Shown here: one piece after another, positions 55,789 to 64,000 of the stretch
How the letters are laid out: each line of letters starts with the position of its first letter
How positions within the stretch are numbered: the first letter of the stretch is position 1
Origin: Flavobacterium plurextorum
GTDB taxonomy: Bacteria; Bacteroidota; Bacteroidia; Flavobacteriales; Flavobacteriaceae
DNA: 64,000 nucleotides
NCBI RefSeq assembly: GCF_002217395.1
Contig: NZ_MUHD01000004.1
Span: forward strand, 157,625-221,624
Reading direction: 5' to 3'
The notes under the pieces: model-generated
The model's input: the letters and a program-made list of their open reading frames with translations, nothing else
Told to the model about the DNA's origin: nothing
The model's database searches: none
Translations under genes and position numbers: made by a program

Positions 55789-56427
55789 ATGAAGCAGCTA
55801 TTTGTTGTGATAATTCTTGTAATATGTTTTGGATGTACCAGTAAAAAGTACATTTCGCAAATTCCCTTTAAATATGATTATTCCTTAGAACTGTTGAAAA
55901 AGCAGGCCGAAATGGAAGAAACGAGTTTAAAGAACAAAACGATTGTAAATGATAATTCTGAAAATCTAAGTGACGAAGTTTTATACCTAAAAGAGAAATA
56001 CTCAATTGTGCTGGCAGTATTGCCCAATAAGATTACTAATTATAAGCTCTATTCTTATTTTGATTCTTGGCTTAATACGCCTTACAAAGAAAAGAGTTTT
56101 TCTAAAAAAGGAATTGACTGTTCTTATTTTCTCCAATCGTTATACAGTGATGTTTATAAAGTAACGCTGCCTAAAGATCCAGCTGGAATGTGGAAATCAA
56201 AATCGATTCAAATTTTTACAGGACGTGCATTTTTGAGTGAGGGAGATTTAGTTTTTTTTAGATATGACAAAGATCATCCCATTTCAGATGTGGCTTTATA
56301 TCTGCATAATGACAGAATTTTAGCCTGTACAGATAAGGGATTAGGGATTTATAATTTTAATGATGAATATTTTCAATTACGATATATAGGAGCAGGACGA
56401 ATAAATGAAGACACAAGAAAAAAATAA
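55789..56427 (+). CDS. NlpC/P60-like lipoprotein of the T6SSiii locus
   Basis: 212 residues with lipobox CFGC (Cys16). A linker of about 60 residues leads to an NlpC/P60 fold at about 85-205: Cys in KKGIDCSYFLQSLY, then LSEGDLVFFR. The place of the catalytic His, usually S-H-V-G-I-Y, reads ISDVALYLHNDR, with Asp where His is expected. The lipoprotein may bind or cleave peptidoglycan to let the machine through. It begins the plus-strand run; its end overlaps the next gene by 23 bases, so translation is probably coupled. Confidence 0.7.
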   Translation: MKQLFVVIILVICFGCTSKKYISQIPFKYDYSLELLKKQAEMEETSLKNKTIVNDNSENLSDEVLYLKEKYSIVLAVLPNKITNYKLYSYFDSWLNTPYKEKSFSKKGIDCSYFLQSLYSDVYKVTLPKDPAGMWKSKSIQIFTGRAFLSEGDLVFFRYDKDHPISDVALYLHNDRILACTDKGLGIYNFNDEYFQLRYIGAGRINEDTRKK

Positions 56428-57355
56428 AAAAAGTCTTGAAAATTTAGTACAAGAAATTGAAAGTATTTCGTACGACATCCGTGCAGAAATTATTGCTAAT
56501 GAACTAATCGAAAAGCATGAAGTTTCTGCTGATGAAATTACTATTTCAAATCGGGGACAATTTTCAAGAGCTTTCAGAAAAGATGTTTTAGGTGCTGTAA
56601 TTCAGGATGATAATTACATTAGGCATGATTATGTCACAATGCTTTTATCTCGTGACAGCATGTATGATTCTTTGCCTGAGGGATTTGTGCATAGTCTGTC
56701 TGAGAATAAGGCTGACAAATCTGTTCGTCAGATGATTAAAGAACATAAACATCAGAAAAATCAGGAGAATGAAGCACGAAGTTTTTTTGATCCTTTTGAA
56801 AATGAAATTTTTCATTACCGAACAAAAATTGAAAGTGTTGAGAAAAGCTTTTTGTATAAACTAAATGGGAGTAAACCTCTTGACTTTTTTTATGATTTCT
56901 GGGGATTATCAAAAAATTATCCTGCCGTTTTGGTTTCAAAGTTTATTCAATTACTCCCTTACGCTTATAAAATTGTTGGAGATATTGAACTTTCCTGCCG
57001 CTGTCTGGAGAATATTATCGAGGAAAAAGTTGAATATATAAGTACAAGTTCAAAAGAGTACAGCGAAGAAAATGAACAGATTAATTTAGGAGAAAACAGA
57101 TTAGGAGTCGATTTTATTTGTGGGAACAAATACATGGATTATTCGATGAACTTAACAATAAAAATTGGTCCAATCACCAATAATTCCTTTGAGAATTATA
57201 TACACAACGGATCAATAAAAAGATTTATAGATTGTTTTTATGAGCATTTCTTCCCGATGGAAGTAGAGCCAAAAACAGTTTTGATACTGAATCATGAAAC
57301 TGAAGAATTTAATTTTAACAAACAACCTGTGTTAGGGTATACAACACGAATATAA
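56405..57355 (+). CDS. TssG-like T6SS baseplate protein
   Basis: 316 residues, soluble, no signal peptide. The segment LPYAYKIVGDIELSCRCLENIIEEKVEY (about 178-206; quoted in part: LPYAYKIVGD) and the later region LGVDFICGNKYMDYSMN resemble Bacteroidota TssG, a baseplate wedge part that joins TssF and TssK. The likeness is weak and from memory; position between an NlpC lipoprotein and TssN supports a structural T6SS role. It overlaps the upstream gene and is 2 bases from the next one. Confidence 0.5.
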   Translation: MKTQEKNKKSLENLVQEIESISYDIRAEIIANELIEKHEVSADEITISNRGQFSRAFRKDVLGAVIQDDNYIRHDYVTMLLSRDSMYDSLPEGFVHSLSENKADKSVRQMIKEHKHQKNQENEARSFFDPFENEIFHYRTKIESVEKSFLYKLNGSKPLDFFYDFWGLSKNYPAVLVSKFIQLLPYAYKIVGDIELSCRCLENIIEEKVEYISTSSKEYSEENEQINLGENRLGVDFICGNKYMDYSMNLTIKIGPITNNSFENYIHNGSIKRFIDCFYEHFFPMEVEPKTVLILNHETEEFNFNKQPVLGYTTRI

Positions 57356-57357
57356 AA

Positions 57358-58323
57358 ATGGTTAAAAAACATTTATTAGCACTCATCGATGTAAAACTCA
57401 TTGTTTTTTTAGTTGTGATTATTGCACTTTGCGGTATACTTACTTTATTGTTTAGTGATAAAGTAAAAGAATTTGCAACGAAGTACAAAAAACAATTTTA
57501 CATATATGTTTTATCTTTTGCACTCATTTATGCCTTGGTGGCATTTTTAGGATATAATAAACTATTCAATGAACTCTCGGATGAGTTTATGTTTTACCAA
57601 ATAGCTACTTTATTATTTGGGATTTTACATGTATGGCTGTATCGATGGTATTTTCAAGAGTTTAATGTAAAAACTGTAGCTGTAGAACTTTTGTTTTCGG
57701 TATTGGTTGTGCTTTATTCATGTGTTTTATTTGCGATCATTTATACAGCATTAAATGGGATTGAAATGACATTTATAATGTGCTCACATTTTATCTTATT
57801 TTTTGTTCCAACTGGAATTTATATTGTTTTTGAGTATATGATGCAGATACCTGCAAGAGAATATGTCACTTGGAAAATTCCAGAAAGAAAAGAGCCTTTC
57901 CCAGAAATTGAAAATGTTCAGATGAAAGATTTATTGCTGATAACATTATTAATCCAGAAAAAGGAAAGTGACACAAAATATACCTCTATAAGATCTAAAG
58001 GTCCAGTACGAATTGACTTTGGAGCTTTGTTTTACCATACCGTTTCAGGTTATAATGAACACAATGCCGATAGTAAAATTGATTTAAAGCAGGACAGAGA
58101 AAACTGCAGCTGGGTTTTCTTTTTACAACCAAAATGGTATCAAGCTGCAAAGTATGTTGATGCAAAATATACTTTAGGAATGAATGGAATAACTGAAAAT
58201 TCAGTAATTATCTGTAAAAGGCAGAAGAAAGAAGAAATCAAAATAAATAAAAAAGATAAGGATAAAGAAGGTTTTATGTTTGAGCCTAAGATTGAAAACA
58301 AAGAGAAAGAGGTTAAAGTTTAA
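57358..58323 (+). CDS. tssN: T6SSiii inner-membrane protein TssN
   Basis: 321 residues. Five hydrophobic helices can be seen (about 11-31, 46-64, 77-95, 105-128 and 138-163), then a cytoplasmic domain with MKDLLLITLLIQKKESD, SIRSKGPVRIDFGALFYH and WVFFLQPKWYQ, the pattern I know for TssN, a marker of the Bacteroidota T6SS. It is part of the membrane complex that takes the place of TssJLM. The C-terminus is a Lys/Glu-rich tail. It starts two bases after the TssG-like gene. Confidence 0.75.
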   Translation: MVKKHLLALIDVKLIVFLVVIIALCGILTLLFSDKVKEFATKYKKQFYIYVLSFALIYALVAFLGYNKLFNELSDEFMFYQIATLLFGILHVWLYRWYFQEFNVKTVAVELLFSVLVVLYSCVLFAIIYTALNGIEMTFIMCSHFILFFVPTGIYIVFEYMMQIPAREYVTWKIPERKEPFPEIENVQMKDLLLITLLIQKKESDTKYTSIRSKGPVRIDFGALFYHTVSGYNEHNADSKIDLKQDRENCSWVFFLQPKWYQAAKYVDAKYTLGMNGITENSVIICKRQKKEEIKINKKDKDKEGFMFEPKIENKEKEVKV

Positions 58324-58334
58324 TATTTTTTGAG

Positions 58335-59408
58335 ATGTATTACAGAGAAAAACCTGAAGAGTCGTCTTACGACAAGTTTCGCACCTATAAAATCAAAAAA
58401 GGAGATACGCTCGAAAGTGTAGCTCGTGATCTTGGTATTGAAGCTGAGAAGCTTAGATGGTATCATAATATGTACTGTGAAATTCCTGATTTAATAGAAG
58501 CTGATTTTAAAAGTTACCTAGAGTTCTTGATTCTGGCTCCTGAAAAAGCTATTGAAGAACGAAAGGAAGAGACCGAGAAAAAAACTCAAAAAGCAAGCTT
58601 AGCAAGTAATTATACACTGCCATTTGGTGCAGACAAAATTAATAAAGAGTACAAAGTTAACTATACAACTGTTTTTGGAGATGAAGTAGATACAATTGAA
58701 ATGAAAGTAAGCGTAAAATGGCTTGCTACAGATAGAAACAAGTATCATTTGTTTGAAATAGACCGAAGAAATGTTCAGGTAAACAATGAGGTGCCAGATA
58801 CTGTTGTGGCTGAATTAGAAGCCAAAACGGGAGAAGTTCTTTACCCATTAAAAATTGTGGTAGATGAATCAGGGAATTGGATCGACATTTACAATTATGA
58901 TGAAATAGATAACCGATGGAAGGATACAAAAGAAGCAGTTCTAGATTATTTTGAGGGAGAGGTAGCAGAAAATTATATTCAACAGACAGAATATACTTTA
59001 GATAGTTCTGAAACATTATTTGATTCTCTTGCTTCAGATTATTTTTTAAGAGCTTTTTTTAACGGAATTCATGTAAGCTATACATCGAGCTATTCATTTG
59101 AGAATGAAGTTGTTTTTCCACTAGAAAAAGGAGAAGAATCGAAGTTTGTAGTGGAGCAAAAGATAGATCTGGTTTTAGATGAATCAAATCTGGTAAAAGT
59201 GGAGCAAAAAGGAGATTATATAGATACTGGATTCAAAACTAGTTTAGGATTTGATCCTTGGAAAGGAAAATTTAAAGCTTTGTATTTTCTTGATGAAGAT
59301 AGCTATTGTATCGAAAAATTAAATTTAGAATGCAATATAGAGTATGATGAGCCAATAAAAGTTATGATACAAATTGAATCTTTAAAGAAAGAAGAAACTC
59401 AAAAGTAA
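58335..59408 (+). CDS. LysM-domain protein next to the T6SS tip genes
   Basis: 357 residues with no signal peptide. An N-terminal LysM at about 14-60 (YKIKKGDTLESVARDLG then YHNMYCEIPD). The rest is a beta-rich domain with NYTTVFGDEVDTIEMKVSVKW and a second half GFDPWKGKFKALYFLD. Because no export signal is seen, the LysM probably does not bind cell wall from outside; such proteins near PAAR-like genes may act as effector adaptors or spike parts, like the LysM proteins of phage baseplates (inference). It starts 11 bases after tssN. Confidence 0.65.
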   Translation: MYYREKPEESSYDKFRTYKIKKGDTLESVARDLGIEAEKLRWYHNMYCEIPDLIEADFKSYLEFLILAPEKAIEERKEETEKKTQKASLASNYTLPFGADKINKEYKVNYTTVFGDEVDTIEMKVSVKWLATDRNKYHLFEIDRRNVQVNNEVPDTVVAELEAKTGEVLYPLKIVVDESGNWIDIYNYDEIDNRWKDTKEAVLDYFEGEVAENYIQQTEYTLDSSETLFDSLASDYFLRAFFNGIHVSYTSSYSFENEVVFPLEKGEESKFVVEQKIDLVLDESNLVKVEQKGDYIDTGFKTSLGFDPWKGKFKALYFLDEDSYCIEKLNLECNIEYDEPIKVMIQIESLKKEETQK

Positions 59409-59459
59409 AGAATAAAAGCAGAGTAGTCAAACGAGTGTAATATTCAAAAATGTAAGGCA

Positions 59460-59954
59460 ATGAGTGAGAAACATGCAGTAGTTCAGGGAGCTTCTCTTAA
59501 ATGTAAATTTAGCGTAGAGCCAAAAATTGATATATTAAAAGTAAAATCGCAGCAAAAGCATTATGCTAATGATAAAGATGCAGATAAAAAACTCCTTGCT
59601 ACTGACAAAGAAATTGGGCAGACATTAGAGAAAAATACCTTTGGGAAATGTAAAATGCAGCCAAACGGAAATGGTGATTATTTGCCATGTCAGGCAGTAA
59701 TTACTAAATGGAGCGGTTTCTATGAAAAAGTAACATTATCTAATATAGGAAAAATTTTACTGGAAGACAGCAAAGCCACTTGTCCTATTGGAGGAGCCGA
59801 TTGCATTACTGTTGATAAACACGGTCAAAAAGCAGAAGTGAGCAAACAAAATGCCAAGAAAGCAAAGCCACAAGTAAACAATCAGTTAAACCCAATGGTT
59901 GATACAGCAAAATTTAAGGAGAGTTTAGAGGAGAGTGATTCTATTTGTAAATAA
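59460..59954 (+). CDS. PAAR-like (DUF4280) tip protein
   Basis: 164 residues. The DUF4280 landmarks are visible: HAVVQGASLKCKFS at the start, FGKCKMQ, DYLPCQAVITKWSG, and CPIGGADCITVDKHGQKA at the end of the domain. Six conserved Cys can hold metal and stabilise the cone, as in PAAR proteins that sharpen the T6SS spike. A flexible Lys/Asn tail follows. The effector gene starts 11 bases after its stop, the usual pairing of tip and cargo. Confidence 0.75.
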   Translation: MSEKHAVVQGASLKCKFSVEPKIDILKVKSQQKHYANDKDADKKLLATDKEIGQTLEKNTFGKCKMQPNGNGDYLPCQAVITKWSGFYEKVTLSNIGKILLEDSKATCPIGGADCITVDKHGQKAEVSKQNAKKAKPQVNNQLNPMVDTAKFKESLEESDSICK

Positions 59955-59965
59955 AATAAAACAGT

Positions 59966-62491
59966 ATGTCAGATTTTAAAATAATTGGAAATCCTAATCC
60001 TGCTGTGGGAGTTGAAGAGTTTTACACAGTAAGTGATGCTATGTCTTTGGTATTGCCTTATCAAAATACGGCACCTGCTGGCAATGCCAATTTTGAGCGT
60101 CCTGTAAAATGGGAAGTGTATGTACTGGAAAATAGAAGATGGCGTAAAACCAAAGAAAATGATAAAACAGGCAAGAGAATATCCTACACATTCTTTCAAA
60201 AGAGTTTGACCAGAAATGGCATTCGAATTTTGGTAAAAAGAGGCGAAGAAACAGCTCGCCTTGATATTAAAACACATACGGCTCAAAACCCAAAAGTTGA
60301 GGATATAGAGTTATTGGACAAAAGCGGGAAAAAATTAACAAAACCCTTGTCTTATGGGCAAAACCTAAAAGCACGCGTTCATTGTTTAGATATGGAAAAA
60401 CGTACCGTTTACGTAACACTTTGGGAAGAAGATCTTAACGGAAAAGCAGGACATGGAAATGCCAACCCGAGAAATATAATTGAGACCCGTTCTGGAGCTG
60501 TAAAAAATGGTAAAGCAGATATTGACTTTTTATTAAAACCCAGTGTTGGCAATATTGCTTCGATGGGAAACAAAATACATACCTACTATGTTACCACAGG
60601 CTTAAAAAAAGGCAAAATATCGAGTAATAATGTTGATGTTAAAGATACTGAGACACCTGTACCACCCTATAAAGGCAAAACAACTCAAAAAGAGGCTGTT
60701 AAAAGTAATGTGCCTGTACAGCAGCCCAAAACAAAAGCATCTGAAATTCCTAAAGCTGTAAAAGGAAAAATCAATTCAGTGAATCTGACTGACATCGCTG
60801 GGCATAAAATAAAAGGTAAGTTTAAAGAAAAACAAATTAAAGTTTGGATAAATTCAACGGGGTTAGTTGGAAAAGAAGTTCGTCTTAAATTGTATGATGA
60901 AGATTTGGTTAGCAATGATCTTCTTTTTACCCATAACTTCACGATACAGTCAGATCTTCATGCAATAGTTGTATCATTAGACTCAATACCTAGAAGTCTA
61001 GGCGGAGATAATTGGGCAGAAGGAAACGAGCAGGAACTATTTGCTGAAATCGAAGTTCTGCAGACACATGATTTTAGCAAAAGCGCAGTTGTTAATGTTG
61101 ATACCAAAGTTTTTAAACCAGACCCTGTAGAGTCTACTAATAAGGTTGCGAAAGTTGGCGGGGAGCAGAAGAAAGAGAAATTTGAAAAAGTTATAGGACT
61201 AGGAAAAGAAGCTATTTTATATATAACTAGTGAAATTGCTACCGAAATAAAAGTAGATAGGAATGGGAGAATAGAGACATATCCTGATTATGGTGGTTTT
61301 AATGGGATGAATGAATATAAAGAAGCGGGGAAAATTTATTGCAAAAAATTACCAAATGGTAAAAGTGCATTTCCTTTATATAAAATGTATGTTTATAGAG
61401 GAAATAAAACAGGAGAAGCTATAAAAAAACTTAAGCAAGATATAAAATACAAATCTTATGAAAATGCAGAGTCTACTATTTTAACAGTTGCAAGACATAC
61501 ACAATCAAATAATAAGAATTATGCAAGTAAAGGTCCTATTCCTCCTAATAATTTAAATAGTTTATATAGAATAAGATATATGCAAGCTTGGAATCATTCC
61601 GGAAAAGAGAGTTTTAGATATAGGTTTGTTGATGATAATGTTTCTAATTTGAGACCTTTAGAAAATTTAAGATTAGAGGTTTCGAGTGGCGCAATGACAT
61701 TAAAAGGTAGAAGTTCAATTTCTATAGATCCATGGAAATCTAAAGACTTAATAGGTTGTTTAGGAATAAGAAATTCTGATGGAACAAATCATTCTAGTTG
61801 TGGAAGTGAAATGGGAGACTTAAGTGCATCAAATTATAAATTTATTTACCACGCTTTAAATAATTACTTAGAAAATGTTATTCCTGAACTTACAGGAGTA
61901 TATGGAAGACGAGGGTATTCCAGTAATGAGCGAATTGTAGTAAAAGAATCTAAATATAAGGAAGAAATAAAAGTTTTTGCTTTGATAGATAATTTACCAG
62001 AATTAAACAAAGATGACAAATTATTTAATTTGGAAGATGCTAGAAGAGCTTTAAGATTGATCTATGATAATTATGGTGAAGAAATTGCTAAAAATGTAGA
62101 AATGATGTACAGATGGGAATGTTCTCATTTTAAATCAGGACAATATAAACATTGTGGAGGACCAGGGATGGAAGCAACAAACAATAATCATCCAACTTAT
62201 GGTTGGGATGGTGAAGTGTATAATAAATTTCCACAATACACTCCAATTGGCATATGGGAAGAATTTGAAAATGAAGGAATGAGTGGAAGAGGAGGGAATA
62301 CACAAGTAACTGATTCCAAAAAAAGATATATTAAGTTTCCATCTGTAGAAGCGGGAATGGTTTATGTTGCAGAGTTTTTGGTTAGACATAATGGAAATGT
62401 AGGAAGGTGGCATACAAGAGATGTAAGTAAACAATCTAATTATGTGACAATTATTAATACAACAATTCCGAGAATTGTTAATAGTTTTTAG
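59966..62491 (+). CDS. polymorphic T6SS effector with two cell-wall-directed toxin-like domains
   Basis: 841 residues, no signal peptide. Residues 1-105 and 110-385 form beta-sandwich modules (VEDIELLDKSGKKL and INSVNLTDIAGHKI start two alike units). Residues 405-650 carry GPIPP (523-527), GRSSISID (581-588) and LIGCLGI (595-601) with Cys598, an arrangement like the exchange-type L,D-transpeptidase effectors. Residues 690-841 resemble a lysozyme-like T6SS hydrolase: EEIAKNVEMMYRWECSHFKSG with Glu718 as a likely acid, GGPGMEA, YGWDG and FPSVEAGMVYVAEF. From about base 61170 the DNA becomes more AT-rich with more AGA codons. Names of the toxin domains are inference. Confidence 0.65.
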   Translation: MSDFKIIGNPNPAVGVEEFYTVSDAMSLVLPYQNTAPAGNANFERPVKWEVYVLENRRWRKTKENDKTGKRISYTFFQKSLTRNGIRILVKRGEETARLDIKTHTAQNPKVEDIELLDKSGKKLTKPLSYGQNLKARVHCLDMEKRTVYVTLWEEDLNGKAGHGNANPRNIIETRSGAVKNGKADIDFLLKPSVGNIASMGNKIHTYYVTTGLKKGKISSNNVDVKDTETPVPPYKGKTTQKEAVKSNVPVQQPKTKASEIPKAVKGKINSVNLTDIAGHKIKGKFKEKQIKVWINSTGLVGKEVRLKLYDEDLVSNDLLFTHNFTIQSDLHAIVVSLDSIPRSLGGDNWAEGNEQELFAEIEVLQTHDFSKSAVVNVDTKVFKPDPVESTNKVAKVGGEQKKEKFEKVIGLGKEAILYITSEIATEIKVDRNGRIETYPDYGGFNGMNEYKEAGKIYCKKLPNGKSAFPLYKMYVYRGNKTGEAIKKLKQDIKYKSYENAESTILTVARHTQSNNKNYASKGPIPPNNLNSLYRIRYMQAWNHSGKESFRYRFVDDNVSNLRPLENLRLEVSSGAMTLKGRSSISIDPWKSKDLIGCLGIRNSDGTNHSSCGSEMGDLSASNYKFIYHALNNYLENVIPELTGVYGRRGYSSNERIVVKESKYKEEIKVFALIDNLPELNKDDKLFNLEDARRALRLIYDNYGEEIAKNVEMMYRWECSHFKSGQYKHCGGPGMEATNNNHPTYGWDGEVYNKFPQYTPIGIWEEFENEGMSGRGGNTQVTDSKKRYIKFPSVEAGMVYVAEFLVRHNGNVGRWHTRDVSKQSNYVTIINTTIPRIVNSF

Positions 62492-62495
62492 AAAT

Positions 62496-63623
62496 ATGAG
62501 AAAAATCAATATCGTTTTATATTTATTCATTTTGCTATCGATAATAGGATGTTCAAAAAAAAAGGAATCTAATGAAAATAAAATTTCTTTAAATTCTACC
62601 AGACAAGAGTCAGACTGTGAAAAAAAACTTTTTCAGCTTTTTTATACCAGTGATTTTGAAAAAAAAGAAAAGTATGAGGTTAGGATTGATGATATCAGAA
62701 ATGATACTATTATAATAAAAGCTTTTACCAGAAACAATTTATCAGATAATCCTAAAACTCAAGAAATCGTAGAAAGTGTTGTCGGTTGGTTTATCATTCC
62801 TCCAAAAAGGGACGCATTATATTTATCATTAAATGCTTTGGATCCTATTGAACCTAATTTTAAAAAAATAAAAACTAAACAAGACCATTTTAGTGATTTT
62901 TTAAATTGTATTAATCAAAAACAAACAAATGAGATGAAAAATGAAATAAAATTCACTGATTTATTTAATGAAGGTACAAATATTAATTTTGACCCTAAGG
63001 ATTTAAATAAGGATACTCCAGAAATTAAAGATTTCAAGAAAAAGCTTGAAATATATTTTGATGAGATTCCTTTGCCAGAAGATTTTGATAGTGAAAATTT
63101 ATCATACTTAGTAAATAATGAAACTTTTTTTGATTTACAATATTATACAAATAGTGCTTGGCTACAGTATTTTATTACTAGATACAAGATAGATGTTACT
63201 CTGCTAAATGATTTAATGAGTCAAGCAATAAAGCAAGAAGATTATAACGCTGTTAAAACATTAATAAATAATCATTATGTTGTTTCGGAAATAGATTTAC
63301 AAATTTCTTCTGAGACTAAACAAGAATCGGAAAATAAAATTCAAGAAAATAAAAAAGATGGTTATGAAAGTTATATTGTTTCAAATTCCAAAATTGATGA
63401 AATAATAAATTTGCTTCATGAAAAATTTAATTTAAATAAAATAAGTGATCCTGACGGTTTTACAAATTTAAGAAAAGAGAAAAACACATCTTCTGAAATT
63501 CTTCAGAAAATAACTACAGGAACTAAAATTCAAATTTTAGAAAATTTAGGTGATTGGTGGTTAGTACAAACGAAAGAGGGTAAAAAGGGGTATGTATATA
63601 AAACTAAGATAAAAGCTGAATGA
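62496..63623 (+). CDS. lipoprotein with C-terminal SH3 domain, candidate immunity protein
   Basis: 375 residues from the ATG at 62496; a frame opening at 62475 overlaps the effector and would bury the signal peptide. Lipobox SIIGC (Cys19, then Ser-Lys-Lys). Its middle is mostly helical and Asn/Lys-rich. Residues about 320-375 are a bacterial SH3 domain (SDPDGFTNLRKEKNTSSEIL, then TKIQILENLGDWWLV and GKKGYVYKTKIK). It starts 5 bases after the effector stop and has low GC like the toxin part. A periplasm-facing lipoprotein right after a wall-attacking effector fits an immunity role; the SH3 may bind peptidoglycan. Confidence 0.65.
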   Translation: MRKINIVLYLFILLSIIGCSKKKESNENKISLNSTRQESDCEKKLFQLFYTSDFEKKEKYEVRIDDIRNDTIIIKAFTRNNLSDNPKTQEIVESVVGWFIIPPKRDALYLSLNALDPIEPNFKKIKTKQDHFSDFLNCINQKQTNEMKNEIKFTDLFNEGTNINFDPKDLNKDTPEIKDFKKKLEIYFDEIPLPEDFDSENLSYLVNNETFFDLQYYTNSAWLQYFITRYKIDVTLLNDLMSQAIKQEDYNAVKTLINNHYVVSEIDLQISSETKQESENKIQENKKDGYESYIVSNSKIDEIINLLHEKFNLNKISDPDGFTNLRKEKNTSSEILQKITTGTKIQILENLGDWWLVQTKEGKKGYVYKTKIKAE

Positions 63624-63679
63624 TATAAATAACATAAAAAATAACAATGCTCCTTGACATATTGAAAAGAAAAGCCCCA

Positions 63680-63708
63680 GCTAGCAAATGCTTTAGGCTT
63701 TTGTTAGC
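63680..63708 (+). other. strong hairpin between the two lipoprotein genes
   Basis: GCTAGCAAATGC pairs with GCTTTTGTTAGC (10 Watson-Crick pairs, one G-T pair, one mismatch) around loop TTTAG. No T run follows, so it is not a standard terminator; it may be an mRNA processing or stability element. Confidence 0.45.
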
Positions 63709-63732
63709 TAGGAGAATTTAAAAATAGAAATT

Positions 63733-64000
63733 ATGAAGAAATTAATAAATCTTATTCTAGTTCTTATTATCATTTTTTTTAATTCTTGTAATTCAAAAAA
63801 AACTGAAAATAATAATTCAAAGAATCTAAAAAAAGAAGTAGAGAGTGTCAAAACGAGTAATTATTATTCAGATGCAGATTTCGATAATCTTTTAAAATGT
63901 GGAGATTATTCATTTATGGATGGATATTTTACGGTACCCGATTATGGATGTATATATCAACCTCCCACTGTAAATACTTTAGGGAATATAGAAATATATC
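63733..64000 (+). CDS. lipoprotein, N-terminal part, second candidate immunity protein
   Basis: 89 codons are visible and the frame runs off the window. MKKLINLILVLIIIFFNSC gives a signal peptide with lipobox FNSC (Cys19). An Asn/Lys-rich linker follows, then YYSDADFDNLLKCGDYSF and FTVPDYGCIYQPP. It is very AT-rich, like the gene before it. The order effector, lipoprotein, lipoprotein suggests either immunity to the second toxin domain or an orphan immunity gene. I do not recognise the family. Confidence 0.6.
   Translation, partial: MKKLINLILVLIIIFFNSCNSKKTENNNSKNLKKEVESVKTSNYYSDADFDNLLKCGDYSFMDGYFTVPDYGCIYQPPTVNTLGNIEIY

Noticed and set aside
60685..60942. 85-codon minus-strand frame inside the effector gene
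   Set aside because: Antisense reading of the N-terminal domain; no motif or own start signal.

Overview
The window comes from the chromosome of a Flavobacterium-like member of the Bacteroidota. The evidence is AT-rich DNA, almost no Shine-Dalgarno motifs, promoters that fit the Bacteroidota consensus TTG-N17-23-TAnnTTTG, several TTG starts, many lipoproteins with a Cys-Ser/Lys-Lys start, and family content typical of the Flavobacteriaceae (DUF4834, YfhO, TIGR02757, TIGR02117, BatA-type VWA proteins). I saw no rRNA, tRNA, CRISPR array, insertion sequence or prophage.

Layout. 1-11.7 kb: the end of a PLP-dependent acyltransferase (sphingolipid or sulfonolipid type), a small lipoprotein, a GNAT protein and an outer-membrane protein, then a surface-polysaccharide-like run (DUF4834, YfhO, small membrane protein, GT4 glycosyltransferase, Wzx-like flippase) and an MscS channel. 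11.8-24.3 kb: uvrA, a frameshifted secreted GH16 glucanase, an ECF sigma factor with a 47-residue companion, a TPR protein, nth, bcp, a conserved unknown protein, an MBL hydrolase and small envelope proteins. 24.3-34.9 kb: a dihydroorotase-like protein without its metal ligands, a BatA/VWA protein, a lactonase, a DEAD-box helicase, TIGR02757, a LolD-type ATPase carrying a membrane-like insertion, and small envelope proteins. 35-38.9 kb: serA, serC, an acyl-CoA reductase and a divergent ferredoxin. 39-52 kb: ychF, TIGR02117, YihY, an FMN reductase, a transglutaminase-like protein, pncB, parE and parC.

52-64 kb is the accessory part: one edge of a Bacteroidota type VI secretion locus (T6SSiii). 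On the minus strand lie a PKD-repeat membrane protein and the disaggregase TssH/ClpV. Divergently on the plus strand lie an NlpC/P60-like lipoprotein, a TssG-like baseplate protein, TssN, a LysM protein, a DUF4280 PAAR-like tip, an 841-residue polymorphic effector with two different cell-wall-directed toxin-like domains, and two AT-rich lipoproteins (the second cut by the window end) that look like its immunity genes. Sheath, tube, TssK, TssF and VgrG genes are not in the window and should lie to its right or elsewhere.

Several gaps hold dispersed inverted repeats of four or five sequence types. One type occurs twice, 17 kb apart. Function calls rest on my reading of translated motifs; no database search was run.
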